DNA of 64,000 nt from Tetrahymena elliotti 4EA (Eukaryota > Ciliophora > Oligohymenophorea > Hymenostomatida > Tetrahymenidae). Made by a program: the position numbers and the translations under genes. Positions 11,727 through 24,194 of this stretch are shown here, piece by piece (position 1 is the stretch's first letter; every line of letters begins with the position of its first letter). The stretch is taken from the NCBI GenBank assembly GCA_000231825.2, contig JH720307.1, forward strand, positions 62,001 to 126,000, given 5' to 3'. The notes beneath the pieces were generated by a model. That model was not told where the DNA came from and did not search any database. It saw nothing but the letters and a program-made list of their open reading frames with translations.

Positions 11727-13903
11727 TTATCTATAAATTTGATAGATATTTGTATTATTAAATTATTAATTCCTTATAAAGATTATAAAAATAAAAATAA
11801 CTGAACACTATTTAATATTGAAAATAGTAACAATAATAACCAGTTTTATAAATAAATTTAAAAATTTATTTAAAACGCATTAGTCATACTATTATTTATT
11901 CAATCATCTAGCAAAATTATTTTTTATTGTTTGGGAAAATAGACAAACAAGTAAAAGACAAAAAGTGTAAATTTCATTTCAAAAATTGCTACATCAGTAT
12001 TTGTCTAAAAATATTTAAAAACAAATTTGGAAAAATTTTCATCAAGATCTATATATCTTCACAATAAGCAAAAACATTTAAAATGACTATGTAGCCGTTT
12101 TTTACAAAAGTAGAGTGAAAAAAAAGCCCAGACACTAACTAAAAAGGTTTCTTTAAATTCCATACATTTTTAAATTATTTTGATCTTCTTAATGATATTG
12201 TTGGTTTTATTATTAGTTTTAATTGATATTACTGATTGAATATGAAATCTTCAAAATCCATTCCAAAAGTCTGAAATAGATTGACTGGAAATTTGAAATA
12301 AAAAACATATTCAAATTTAAAATTTATTGACTTTTGAGCTTTAGACATATTGAAAAGCAATAAACAAAATTTAAGAAATTTGTAATTTTAGGTGATAACT
12401 AGAATGTTTAATAACATTATGTTTAAATAATTATTAGAATTGATTTAAAAAAATTTGGGGGAAAACAAAAAAAAGATCAATTAATTAATTAATAAAGAAA
12501 GAATTAAGTAACATTCAATCAAAATAATAATTGAAGAAGTTGAAAAAAATTTAATTAGACTTTCTTTAACTGAATTTACAAAGAAAATACAAATTTCACT
12601 TTTTTATTTGTCTATTCTTACATTCCTTTAATCGAAAAAAGATAACATTGAATTTTAAGTAGATCACAATATTCAAATAAGTAAACAATACATAAACTTA
12701 TACATTTTAATTAAATTTCAAATGAAAAAATAATTTTGTTAGCTTGAAAAACAAAGGTGATGTTAATAAGGTATATTTAACTCAGAAAAGTCAAATTATT
12801 TTTAATATTACCATTTTTATTTATTAAAATTCAAAGATGAAAATTAAAAACATTTTTACAATTTGAGGCAGTCTTTAAATTTATAAGAAAAAAATACTTT
12901 AAAATCTTATCAAAAACTTTAAAATATATTTAAACAAAATAAATACCAATTCTGCTTTATATTTTTATTTCTTTAATAATGAGTAAGGAATTTTTATTAA
13001 TGTAATATTTACAGAATCAAAAATTTAATTTAAATTTCTATATAGACTTAATCATTCTTTACTTTTGTTTATTACTTCTTTTTTTCAATAATTGTGATTG
13101 TCTAAAATGTCTTCAGATAAAGTTGTTTTATTTTTGTAATAAAAATTTTAAGGATAGTTTGAGCAAAAAAGAACTATCTATCTTCATTTTTCTAATTACT
13201 TTATATTAAGAATTTTTTTTTTTGCATCATGTAAGCATGTAAGGAGATCACCATTACAGCTAGTATTTTCTATTTTACTTGATTAAAAATAGAAAAATTC
13301 AATTTATCATTCTTATATTTGAAAAAAAATTGTTTAAAATTGATTCATTATGTTTCTTAGTAATTATTAAAGGTTATTTTTTTATTAATGAAAATAATAT
13401 CTTTAAATGTTAAATACCTATTTATCTTCCTGATTATTGCTTAAAATGAAAATTTAAAAAATATCATTCATCATGAAAAGAAAATTGTACGGATATAAAT
13501 TGGGAACTTTTTTGTTAATAATATTATTAAATTTTTTCAAAATAAATTGAAATGTAATTCAACTTTAGTCTTTCAAGAAAAAACAAAAAAAAATGTATTG
13601 TGTTTTGTTTCAGTGGAGGATTAAGAAGTGAATTAATCTTATGAAAAAGCAGATTCAAAAGAATTTTCAAAGTAAAATTTTGGAAAATCGTCTTCTTATT
13701 ATAATCAATGAAAAATAGTACAATTTTTAATTTAATAATATTTTAGAAAAAATACTACCTTCCATGGAGTATCTCATTGATAATCTTTAAAAATTATTTG
13801 CTTGTAAAAAAGTATTTAATAAAACTTTTGGAAATAAAAGAACCTTTGTTATCATAAAAAAACAAGAGTAATTTTTACCACATTTTTCAAGATTTATATT
13901 TAA
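11727..13903. other. Divergent intergenic region, 2.2 kb
   Basis: This separates the start of the His-rich gene (-) from the membrane/WD-like gene (+) and so should contain both promoters. It is very AT-rich. I found no frame with coding composition, no tRNA-like element and no long repeat. Confidence 0.55.
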
Positions 13904-15808
13904 ATGCTACATCTCATTGTGCTCCTTCTCTGCCATCTGAGCTATATCTAACTTGGAAAACTTGATAGTACTATTCCACAGCCCAAACCTCATCTAACAG
14001 TTACTTGCTTTATTAAATTACTTGCTTACATTCCTTTTAATGTAGGTTTGCAATTAACATATTTCTAAAATGTCACAAAGCTGATTAGAGATTTCCTGCT
14101 ATTTTGCTATATCATTGGTTAGTATTATACATTTGATTATGACATTATATACCGTCTTCTTGGATTTGAATTCTTTGTGATTTTTGCCCTTCCTTTGATT
14201 TTAGAAGGCTGGATAGCTAATACTCCCAACTTTATGCTTTATTTGCTGAAATTCTACTCACTATATGTCCCTCTATTTATCAACTAATTTTTGCTTCATG
14301 AAGACCGTATGATATAAACTATATTTTTCTTTGCTCTCATAGAAGTACCTTCTATGGCACATAAGAGATAGGATAGAGATTAGCCAGAAATAAAAATGAA
14401 TTCTTACATTTTTAAGTTAGTTTAGCTTCCAAAAAAGTAAATAGCTATTTTACATTGCACTAAAAAATAAAGAAATGGTAGCAATTAAATTTAGTTAGCT
14501 ATTGCTTGCTTTGGAAACTAGATTCAGCAAAGTATTGAATAGGATTAGCAAACAGTAGATAATTAGAAAAAGGTTTATGAGTACACAGAATAGCTTATAA
14601 TCATAAAAAGCATTGATGTTTGTGCAAACACGAGTGATCTAAATTACATAGAGAAGAATCATTTATTAGTTATATCGTCATGCTCAGACCTTAAGATTTA
14701 CAATGCATAAAATTTGTAGCTTCTTAAAGTTGTAGGCTTTCCTAGATCTTTAAAAAGACTATCTTTCATAAATTATGATAGGTACTATTCGTTTATTAAG
14801 AAAATAAATGCAAATGAGAGCATTATTTCTATAAATGACTCTATTTTCAATACTGTAGCTAGTTAACATATTTTGTAGTATGATATCTAACCTGAAATAA
14901 TTAAATTTGTAAAATACTCTTCTCCATGCAACAATACAGAAAAATATGTATATATTTGTGTTCCATCAGATAGATTAAATTACCTAGTCATAGTCGACGT
15001 AAAGGAAGATTAAAAAAAATTGGCTTCATCTAACAATGATTAAAATAATATACATGACAAAACTAATTAAGAGTTCAAGAGTAAGTAAATTAACTTACAA
15101 GATAGGTCTTAAGCAGTAATAGATTTGAAGGAATCAGAGAGAGAACAAAGAGGATAGCCCTCTAAGTAAGAAGAACTTTTAGAAGAAGTTACAGAGGATT
15201 ATTACTCAGATTTATTAAATTCTTGGGAAAATTAAATTGAAATAGACAAAAATAATCTCAAAAATCAAAGTGAATTTACAGTTTAAGATGGAAAGATAAA
15301 AAATATGGATCAGGATTAGAACAATTTAAATTAGATATAGGATGTCAATTTGTATGAATATATTTAGAGAAAATAAAGATTCAATTATAAAAAATCAGAA
15401 TAAGAAAAAGGAATCAACGAATATGTCGTTGACTGTAGTGCAATCAAAGACATATTGGTTCATGAGTAGCTTTTAGTTGTTTCCTGCTCAGAAAACATAG
15501 TATTCTTTGATTTAAATCTAAGGAGAATTGTGAAAAAGATTTCAACTCTTAATTTTGATACAAGGGTTCACTGGATAAGAATTACTCCAGAATACACTTA
15601 TTATTTAATTTCAAATGAAATTAGAGCTTGGATTGCCAAACAATCAAATAAGTTGAACGACTTTACTATTATCTAACACTTTAACTTCTACGACATATAA
15701 TATATTTTGGAAAATAAAGCTAAAAACTCATTATATGTAATATATAATAACACCCTCTACAAACAAAAAATAGCAGTAATTGACCTAAAGCTTTATAGTT
15801 AAAATTGA
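13904..15808 (+). CDS. Polytopic membrane protein with WD-like C-terminal half
   Basis: One exon, 634 aa, from ATG 13904 to TGA 15806-15808. Residues 1-150 contain about five or six hydrophobic segments (for example near 1-20, 36-55, 65-82, 90-112 and 118-142), separated by short charged loops. The rest is soluble. Around residues 250-270 and 515-540 there are strands with the look of WD or beta-propeller blades, such as ISSCSDLKIYNAQNLQLL and LLVVSCSENIVFFDLNLRRI. Between them (about 370-480) is a Gln/Asn/Glu-rich spacer. A membrane-anchored propeller would be a scaffold, but neither the fold nor a partner is proven. It was not recognised as a named family. It has no introns, unlike the next gene. 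Confidence 0.8.
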
Positions 15809-16901
15809 ATTTAGAATTTATAATATTAATATTAATACATTTATTGATTAGTTTAATTTAAGAAAAAAAGTACATTAAGAATTTTATTGTCTGTTTAGTT
15901 AATTTATATTTATAATTTAGTTAATGTCAAATTTAATAATTTTTCTCAAATAATTCAGCAATTTCCTCTCCAAAAATAATCTTTAATTTAAATTTTTTGA
16001 TTTAATTCACCACAAAATATTTCAAATTATTGTTCTTGTTTTTTTAAAGAATAATATAAGAATAATTATTAAAATTATGTAACAAATCTCAGTAAATTTA
16101 TTTTTAAAATTGGTTTTTAAGTTCATATTAAATAATTTAATAATAATTTATAATTACTTCATGATAAGGCTGAAAAAAAATTGGTCATATACTAAATTCA
16201 ATTACATTAAATATCTCAATTAATTTTATTTCAGGATTTTATAAATTTGAAATAAAAAATAAATTATTTTTGAAGATTTTTACAATTTTAAAATTATTTT
16301 TTTTAAATATGAAACATCTTTATTTTTTTGAGACTATTTTATTTAACAATGAAATTATTTTGTTACCAAGAAGGATTTTGATCATATCTGAATTGCATGG
16401 TTTTATAGAATATCAGTTTTTCAATATTTAGTTGAGTTGAATATATTTATTAAGAATAATTCATTCTGAAACATATAATCGTAAGTAGAAAGAAACTCGT
16501 TATTCATAATTAAATATAAAAATATCTTATTTTTTTAAATTAAACACTTATTTCTAGTATTTAAAAATGTTTGGAGAATAAATATTGAATTCTGTAGTAG
16601 AAATTAATGAGCATGTTGTATAGAAAGATTAAACTGAATGTACCATATTGCATTATAATTGTTTTCCACAATAAGATTAGAAAATATACAATAAAATATA
16701 TAACTATTAAATTTTTTAATATAAAGTATATTACTTTGGTACTGAGCAGTTTAAACCAAATGTCACCAATGAACCCGTTCAGGATTCACCATATGTGTAA
16801 TTAAATTATTTATATAAAGCATTTTATAATAATATTTGTAATTATGTAAAAATAGATTAAAAAGAGTAGACTTTTCTCAAAATTTGAATCGAAATGCATC
16901 A
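15809..16901. other. Intergenic, 1.1 kb
   Basis: AT-rich spacer between two + strand genes. The short ATG frame near 16607 is unsupported by composition and has no splice partner. The first ATG in frame with the RCC1 exon is at 16902. Confidence 0.55.
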
Positions 16902-19900
16902 ATGAGTGTTTCTGCAAAAAATATAAATCAAAAGAAATAAGGAAAAATAAATATAAGATCAATATATTCAGGTTAGGGATACACATTAGCATTAGATGGT
17001 ATAATTTAATTGTTTGATCTTTTGGTGTTGTTGTTTGCTTATGAGAGTTTTAAATTATTTTAGATAAACAGTAAATTTGGGGATTCGGAAACAGTATTGA
17101 TGGATAATTAGCAGTCTGTATGTAAATATTAATTTTATATGGAATTTTAACTAAATTTAATAATATCTGATATAATTTAAACAGAGTCATCTAATTTATG
17201 TTAAAAATAGCCAATCAATATGACTAAATTTTTTCCTTTGTTTTAAGGACATAAATTGAAATTTAGCATGATAAGTTGTGGAGAAAATTATTGCTTTGCA
17301 TTGGCAAGTAAATAAAATTATTAGCTTTAAAAAATGTTTAAATATATTAAACATTTTATTAGATAATTAAAAACTATATGGCTGGGGTAATAATTTACAG
17401 TATAAGCTTGGTGTTGAGTAAGGTTTAAAACATTTCGTACCTCCAACAGATCTTACAGCTGAAATAGTTGGATAAAATTTAGATAAAATAGCTAATGAAT
17501 TAATATAGGAAAATCCATAATGCATTTAAAAACCTTAGAATGAGAATAAGCCATCAACTCCTCAATCATAATAGATGAATAGAAGAAAACCAAGTCAAAA
17601 AATTTAGGTGAATTATGAAATATAGTAAATTATAGCAGGAAGAAATCATTCATATGTGATAGCAAATAATAAAGTTATAGCTTTTGGCTATGATCATAAA
17701 GGTAAAATGGGTTTAGGATAAATGGAGGATTCTTTAGTTTCACCTTCAATAATTCCTTTGTTTGATGTAAAAAAAATATCTTAAAAACTTAAACTAAAAG
17801 ATTATTTCAAATTAGAAAAGTGTTAAAGTACTTGGCATCAGCATTGGAAAAACTCATGCAGTAGCATGGGATTCTTTAGGATCTATATATTCATGGGGAG
17901 ATGCCATAGATGGAAAACTAGGACATCCTATTGAATTTGGAAGCAAATTTTCAACAATTCAGACAACTCCAAAAAAGGTTCAATTAAAAATTTAATTTTC
18001 AATATTTTTAAATTTTCTCTTTTAAAATAGGTTATGCAGTTAAAAAATGAAATTATTGTTTAAGCAAGCTGTGGAAATAACACCACCTTGGCTTTAACTT
18101 ACAGAGGAGAAATATATTAGTGGGGTAAAGGGGAGTATTCGTCTAATTGTAATCCAGCAAATATACCAAATATTATGGAGGCAATTAATCCAAAAAAGCT
18201 TGAAGTTTCAGATGGTGACATCCAAAATAGTAAATTGATTACTAAAATTAGAGTTTTTTGTCATTTTTGTTATTTTCGAAAGCTAAATTTGTAAAAATTG
18301 TTTGTGGATACACCCATCAAGCTGCTCTTGATTAATTTGGAAGACTTTATACTTGGGGAGACATGACTGATGAATGTTTAGGTCACCCTGAAAAATTGGG
18401 TAAGTTTTTACTGATTTATTGAATTTAAATAAGATTTTAAAATAAATAGATTTGATGTAACCTAAACTGCTTGATGCCTTAAAAAAATATAGAGTCTTAG
18501 ATGTAAGCTGTGGGTAACACTTTACAGTTGCATTAGCCGTAAGCAGAGAAAGCAAGTTAGATAGTGATTTCTCAAAAAGATTTAAAGATATAACTCTAAA
18601 TGATGCTAAAAGGAACATAAATATTTTATAATAATACTAAAAACAGAAAATAAAGCTTATTGATTTATCTTAGTCTTCTTTATCTCATTAAGGATCCAAT
18701 ATTGTAGATTAAATTAATTAATAGATCCCAGATTTCATCATTTAGTCACCAATAAATGATACAATTACCAAAGATCTAACTGGACGTGCAAGCAATAAAA
18801 ATAAATCAAGAAAGCAGTCTATAAATCAATAGTCTCAAGTAAAAGGAATAGGCGATTTTTAATCGAAAGTGCTTTAATACTAATAATAATAATAAGAAGG
18901 AAGAAAATCATCTATCAAAAACTAAGCCTTGTAGCAATTTGCAAATCTAGAATCATAAATGTAATTTTTTTTTTTCATTTTAAATAAATATTTGAACGTT
19001 TTTGTAAACAAAAGATAAAACTTCACGCCTAAACATAATAAAAATTAATACTCTTCTGGAGGTTTATTGGATTAAAAAACAAAAAATTAAATGGGAGCTA
19101 ACTTTTAAAGCACATAAATAAATCCCACAAGTTCTTCTAAAAAATTAATTTAAAATGGAGTTATTTAAGAAAACATCATAAATGAATTTGGATTAAACAA
19201 GAATAATAAAAGTACCACTAGCTAAAGGGAATTTAGAAGATCTTCAAAGACAAAGAATTCATTTTTTTAGAATTCGATTAGCCAAAAAATAGATACTTCT
19301 GAAAAAGACAAAACAAATTTATAAATACCAAGTAATTAATTGGTTAATATAAGTTAACCTCAATCAAACAAAAAAATTAAAATTGTATCTCCAAAGTCAG
19401 ATATGAGTCAAGCATTATAGGGTCTATCAGTTGCTGTAACTCGGGCACATAAGAGTTATCAAACAAGTATTGAGTAAGGAGAAAAAGAATAAGACCTTAA
19501 CAATTCATAAGCTATTTCAATTAGGGATTAGAATAAGTAGTTTTCTATAACAGAATTTGACGAAACAGAATCTTTCAATAATAATATTCAAGACATAAGC
19601 CACACTAAATATATTTAATAAAGTAACCTCTAAATTGATTCTCCTTCAAAAATTATGCAAGCCTAAACACCTAAAAGAGATTAATTTAACAAAAGCATTA
19701 ACTCTAAAGAATTTTCAATTCAAAGTAAGCAACACAACCACATTGACACATTAAATTAGCAATCTAAAAACGATTTAAATACAATAAGCAACATTGATGA
19801 CAACAAAGATGATTTTCTAACTTTTTAGATTGAATAAAAAATGAAAGGAAGCAAATATAGTGTAATTGATATTTTAAAGAAATACAATAAATAAGAGCTT

Positions 19901-21352
19901 TATCTAATAGATGTAAATATTTTTTAATTTATTTTGTTAACTAATTATATTCAAAAAAGAATATAGCTAGCTTAGGTTAAAAGGATATTGCCTATTTATA
20001 ATTTGATAAAGTGAGCTCAAATTTATTCTAACTTGAAGAAAATGACCCTACATATCTCCCTATTTAGCAACAAGACTAGAATGATTAAGATGAATTTTGG
20101 AAATAATTTGATAAAGAAAATTAGATTGTTGATACTCCTACTGCACCATTTACAAATACTTAAATTACTAAATCTATAAATGATATTATTCTACCAAAAG
20201 TGAAAACTCCTGCTCGCAAAACAAACAAAGTAAAAAAAGATAGCCAGATTAGTGATTTTTAAATTGATGAGTTTAATCTTAACATTTCACAGAAAAGAAA
20301 AAATTAACAAATCCAAAGTGAAGTTCTCAAGTATGAATATATAGAAATTGTTAAATAATAAAGAGAAACTGAACATTTGATGTATTTATTACAAGATCCT
20401 TAGTCAAGAAGCAATTTAACAAAGTAAATCTTTTTTTAAATTTGAGAATAAATAATTTAAAATATTTTTTGAAGAATGAAAATTAAAGAGATATAAGAGT
20501 CAGTAAAGGAAGATAAAAAAGAGAGTTAGAGTTAATTAAAGTTAAAGAAAGAAATTGAAAAATAAATGTTGCCAATTTCCTTTATAAGCATGAAAGAATA
20601 ACTGTTAAAGATCAATGATACTAAAAAAAGAAATAGAAAGCTACTTGCTTAGAGTGATTGTTTTGAAAAAATTAAATAAATTTCAGAAATTAGAAGACAA
20701 CCTTCTCCTAATAAAGAATAAATTTTGAAACAAATAAAAGAAAGAGGACTTCGTTTGACTTAATAAATCTAGTTAGCTAATATTAAAAAAGAAAGACTCT
20801 TTGAAGAGAAAGTTGAAAGACTTAAAGAAGATTAAAAGAAGAAAGAAAGAATGTTAGCTAATGTCCAAGCTTTAGAATTAAATAAAAGAAGAGACTATAA
20901 CAGAAAGCTATATAAATTAATAGTCTATCTAAACACAGAAAGGATATTATAATTTATTTAATAAACATCAATTGAAGCTATTACCTATAGAAGAAACATG
21001 TTTAAAATACATATGAAAGTTAGAGTTATTTAAAATGCATTTAGAAAATATCTTATCCACAAGCATGTTATGCAAAAAATGAATTAAAAAGTCTAGGTAT
21101 TCTTTAAAGATGTTATTTTTAAGTATAAAATCAGAAAAAACATTAAAAGGAAAAGAAAAGCTTGTAAACTTATTCTTATGCATCTCTTCCTTAAATCTTT
21201 AACCTAAAAAATAAAATATCAATTAATGGTAATTCGTCGTTCTATCAAAAAGTAATTTTATTATTTTATTTATTTCATCAACCTTATTAATTTCTTTAAA
21301 ACTTAAAATTCCTGACCCAAACAGTTTTATTAAATTTTGGTAGAAATTATGA
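16902..21352 (+). CDS. RCC1-repeat protein with C-terminal IQ motif
   Basis: Twelve exons: 16902..16998, 17064..17117, 17185..17307, 17363..17766, 17816..17977, 18031..18229, 18283..18399, 18450..18960, 19015..19912, 19960..20423, 20475..21251 and 21325..21352. All joins keep phase and give 1,277 aa. Residues 1-400 hold RCC1-type propeller repeats: SGQGYTLALD, WGFGNSIDGQLAV, CGENYCFALA, YGWGNN, AGRNHSYVIAN, GKTHAVAWDSLGSIYSWGD, CGNNTTLALTYRGEIYQWG, GYTHQAALDQFGRLYTWGD and CGQHFTVALA. Residues 400-1000 are Gln/Ser/Asn-rich low complexity. The last 270 residues are helical and basic and include an IQ-like segment (IQNAFRKYLIHKHV) that could bind calmodulin or centrin. RCC1 propellers act as exchange factors or scaffolds; which GTPase, if any, cannot be told. 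The final 28-nt exon is the least certain. Confidence 0.9.
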
Positions 21353-22189
21353 ATTAAAGAATCTTAAATTTGTTCAAAATATTTTTAGATAATTTTATTG
21401 AAATTACTCATTTATATTATTAAAATTTATTTAAGATTTTTCAATGAAAAAAAATGAAAAAGAAAGTGCAATTATTATTTTCTTTTCCACATTTCCTTTT
21501 TTTTATCTTTCTCTTTTTCTCAAAAGTTTTTCTGAGTTTAGATTGACCTTTTAAATAAACATAAACAACAGCATGAGGAAAGCTTTAAAAACATAAAATA
21601 AAAAGCAAGATTAAATTATTGGAATTATTTTAAATGGTTGAGCATTTTTTCGCTGAATATTTTTTTAATTGAATTAAAATGCTCCTTTTTTGAAAAACAG
21701 AATGTAAAATTCATACATATTAAAAATAATTGAAAATCACATTTTATTTTTGAAAAAAAACAATTTTTTTTTGGAGAGTTAAATTTGATTGAAAAAATAT
21801 TGAAATAAAAATAAATTTTACTAACAATTCTTATTGATTAAATTCTTTTCTTGATTATTTATTTTGAAATTAATTATTTCTATTTAAAAAAGTGTTTCTA
21901 AAAAGAATAATCTTAAATCACTAGATTTTTGAATGAACAATTGCTAAAATATATCTTTTTAATTTTTAATTTCTTGAACCAAAATATGACTAAATAGACA
22001 AAAAAAAATTTTTTTAAAAACAAATTGTTAATTTTGCAAAATTTTTAATTAACACTTAAAAATGTTTTAATATTTATGTTTAATTAACAACTAACTAATA
22101 GTATACAAAAATTTGCAGTATGGACTACGAAATAAACTTCTTGGCAAATATCTTAAATTAGTTAATAATGGGATTTGTATGTTTCAAAC
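21353..22189. other. Intergenic
   Basis: AT-rich. The part from 22120 probably encodes the amino end of the next gene in a displaced frame (see findings). The rest shows no coding signal. Confidence 0.5.
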
Positions 22190-23606
22190 ATGTTCAAAAT
22201 TACTGATGCAGAAGTTTTAGCTTTAGCTAGAAGAGGTTTATAAAATTAGATAGATGTGAAAAGCCCAAAAATGCAATTATCAGCGATTAATAGTATTTCT
22301 GGAGTTGCAGATTAGCTTATGAATTTCCCATCTTAACCATAATTGAAGTAAAAAGTAGAAATAGATAATAGCGCTTTTATAAGCTTTAAAGACTTTAAAA
22401 ATTATGTAAAACATATTTATAATTAAAAAAATTTGATTTGAAAAAATTTTTTTTAGATTAGTTTAAAATCAAGAGTAGGAATAATGAATAATAGACTAGG
22501 AAATTAAAAGCATGAAAAAGAAGAATTGTAAAATCTAATTTAGAAATACTTTTTTATCAAATCTAATTACAATATAATTTTAGTAAAGTTATCCCTAACT
22601 TTATGCCAACTACTTTCGAAATGAGAAACTCAATAGCACATCAATCATTTAATAAAATGCTAAGTATTTAAGAAAAAGCTCAGCATTATATGAGCTTTGA
22701 TCGCCAAGGAGATACAACAAATTTAAATAAAACAAAAAACTAATAAGAATAATTTGATATATTTTTGCCTTTCACAATTCACAGTAAAATATGATTAAAA
22801 TATTACAAATCATTAAGAATATATTAATTTTAAAAAGATTCTAAAATATAACTTGGACAGGCTTTTCGTATTAAATATGAAAGTGAACATATTCACTAAA
22901 AAATATATCTTAGAATGATTGAAGAAGAAATCAAGATAAAATATGATATAATAAGTAAATTTTTTATTTACAAATATGTTTTAATAATATTTAAAAAAAA
23001 GAAAATCATATCCATCTACAAAGAAAATAATATTGTGATAATGTTAAGGTTTACAAATAAGATTTAATTAAATTTATTGAAAAAAATAAGTAAGAAGTTA
23101 ATCTTGAAAGAACTTAGCTTATGCTTAAAATGAGTCCTTTAAAGTTAAAACATTTCTAATTGTAAGAAGAATACTTATATAATCTCTAAGAAAGGAGAAG
23201 AAAAAAAGGTGTCAAATAATGTAACAAATTTTTTTGTGAACAAATTTTGTTAAGTATTCTTTAAAATATATCTATTAGAACTTATATTCTCTAAAGATCA
23301 CTTACCATTTTCAAGTATACTAATGGAAATCGCTTCAAAAATGCCTAATGCTCCTAAAAGACCCAAACTCAAAATAAAATTCACAATGAAGTAAAACAAA
23401 TTTTTGAATAATTTATAAAAATATATTAATAATTTAAATTTAGAATGTTTGAAGAATCTTACTTTAAAAGCTATTATGAGTAATTTGTTAACACATATAC
23501 GAGAATAGCTGTGGAATAGAGAATAAAAACTCTTTCATATAACCAAAAAAATAAATAAAAATAAGATAAACTTAATAGAAGGGATGAATTTTATGATGAA
23601 TAATGA
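22190..23606 (+). CDS. Hypothetical protein, seven exons, basic and helical
   Basis: Exons 22190..22405, 22457..22527, 22584..22783, 22838..22954, 23002..23208, 23279..23390 and 23444..23606 join in phase and give 361 aa. ATG 22190 is the only in-frame start, but the reading frame stays open upstream, and a frame one base off starts with a good ATG at 22120 (MDYEINFLANILNQLI). The true start is therefore doubtful. The protein is rich in Lys, Gln and Glu. Long helical segments in exons 4 and 5 include IYLRMIEEEIKIKYDII and LQERRRKK. There is also a short neutral block, VIPNFMPTTFEMRNSIAHQSF. No signal peptide or membrane segment is seen. I do not recognise the family. Confidence 0.75.
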
Positions 23607-24194
23607 ATTAATCTTCATATTCCAAATTTGTAAAAAAATGTTAATATTTTTCAATTTAACTTTAATGTGTGTTTTATTATTTGTAATTTATCAATTTTAA
23701 GAATTCCTTCTTTTTATCTTTCAACTTATTAATTTACAAAAAAATTCATAGTTTTTTATGATACAAGTATAATAACAGCTAGAGTAAGGCACCTTAATTA
23801 AGGATATGGTTGTTATTTTCATTGTTAATTAGATAAGTAAGTTTAAAAATTGAAATATTTTGGTTTTTTAACTTCCATTATTTTTCAAAGGCAAAAATTT
23901 TGATTTTTTATTGAAGTAAGGATTTGTTGTTTTATTAAAATATCTAATTACTTTAGAATTTTATATTAATTTAACACTTTGATAAGAAGTAACCTTAAAA
24001 TTATTATCAATTAAGAAAAATAATAAATATTTAGTCATTTATGATACTAAAATCTAGCAAATTTTGGTAAACTTCAATTTTTTAATATTTTGAAAAGATT
24101 GGGTACAATTGAATTATTAATCACTTAATTTTTTTGTTCATAATTTTTTACAGAACAATATTAAAGAAAAAGTATTAAAGCATTAAAAATAAAA
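23607..24194. other. Intergenic, about 590 nt
   Basis: AT-rich region upstream of the GH89 gene. Nothing codes clearly; a slightly GC-richer stretch near 23760-23825 has no open frame of note. Confidence 0.5.

Noticed and set aside
16607..16804. Short ATG frame upstream of the RCC1 gene
   Set aside because: AT-rich composition, no family similarity, and no phase-compatible splice to the RCC1 exons.
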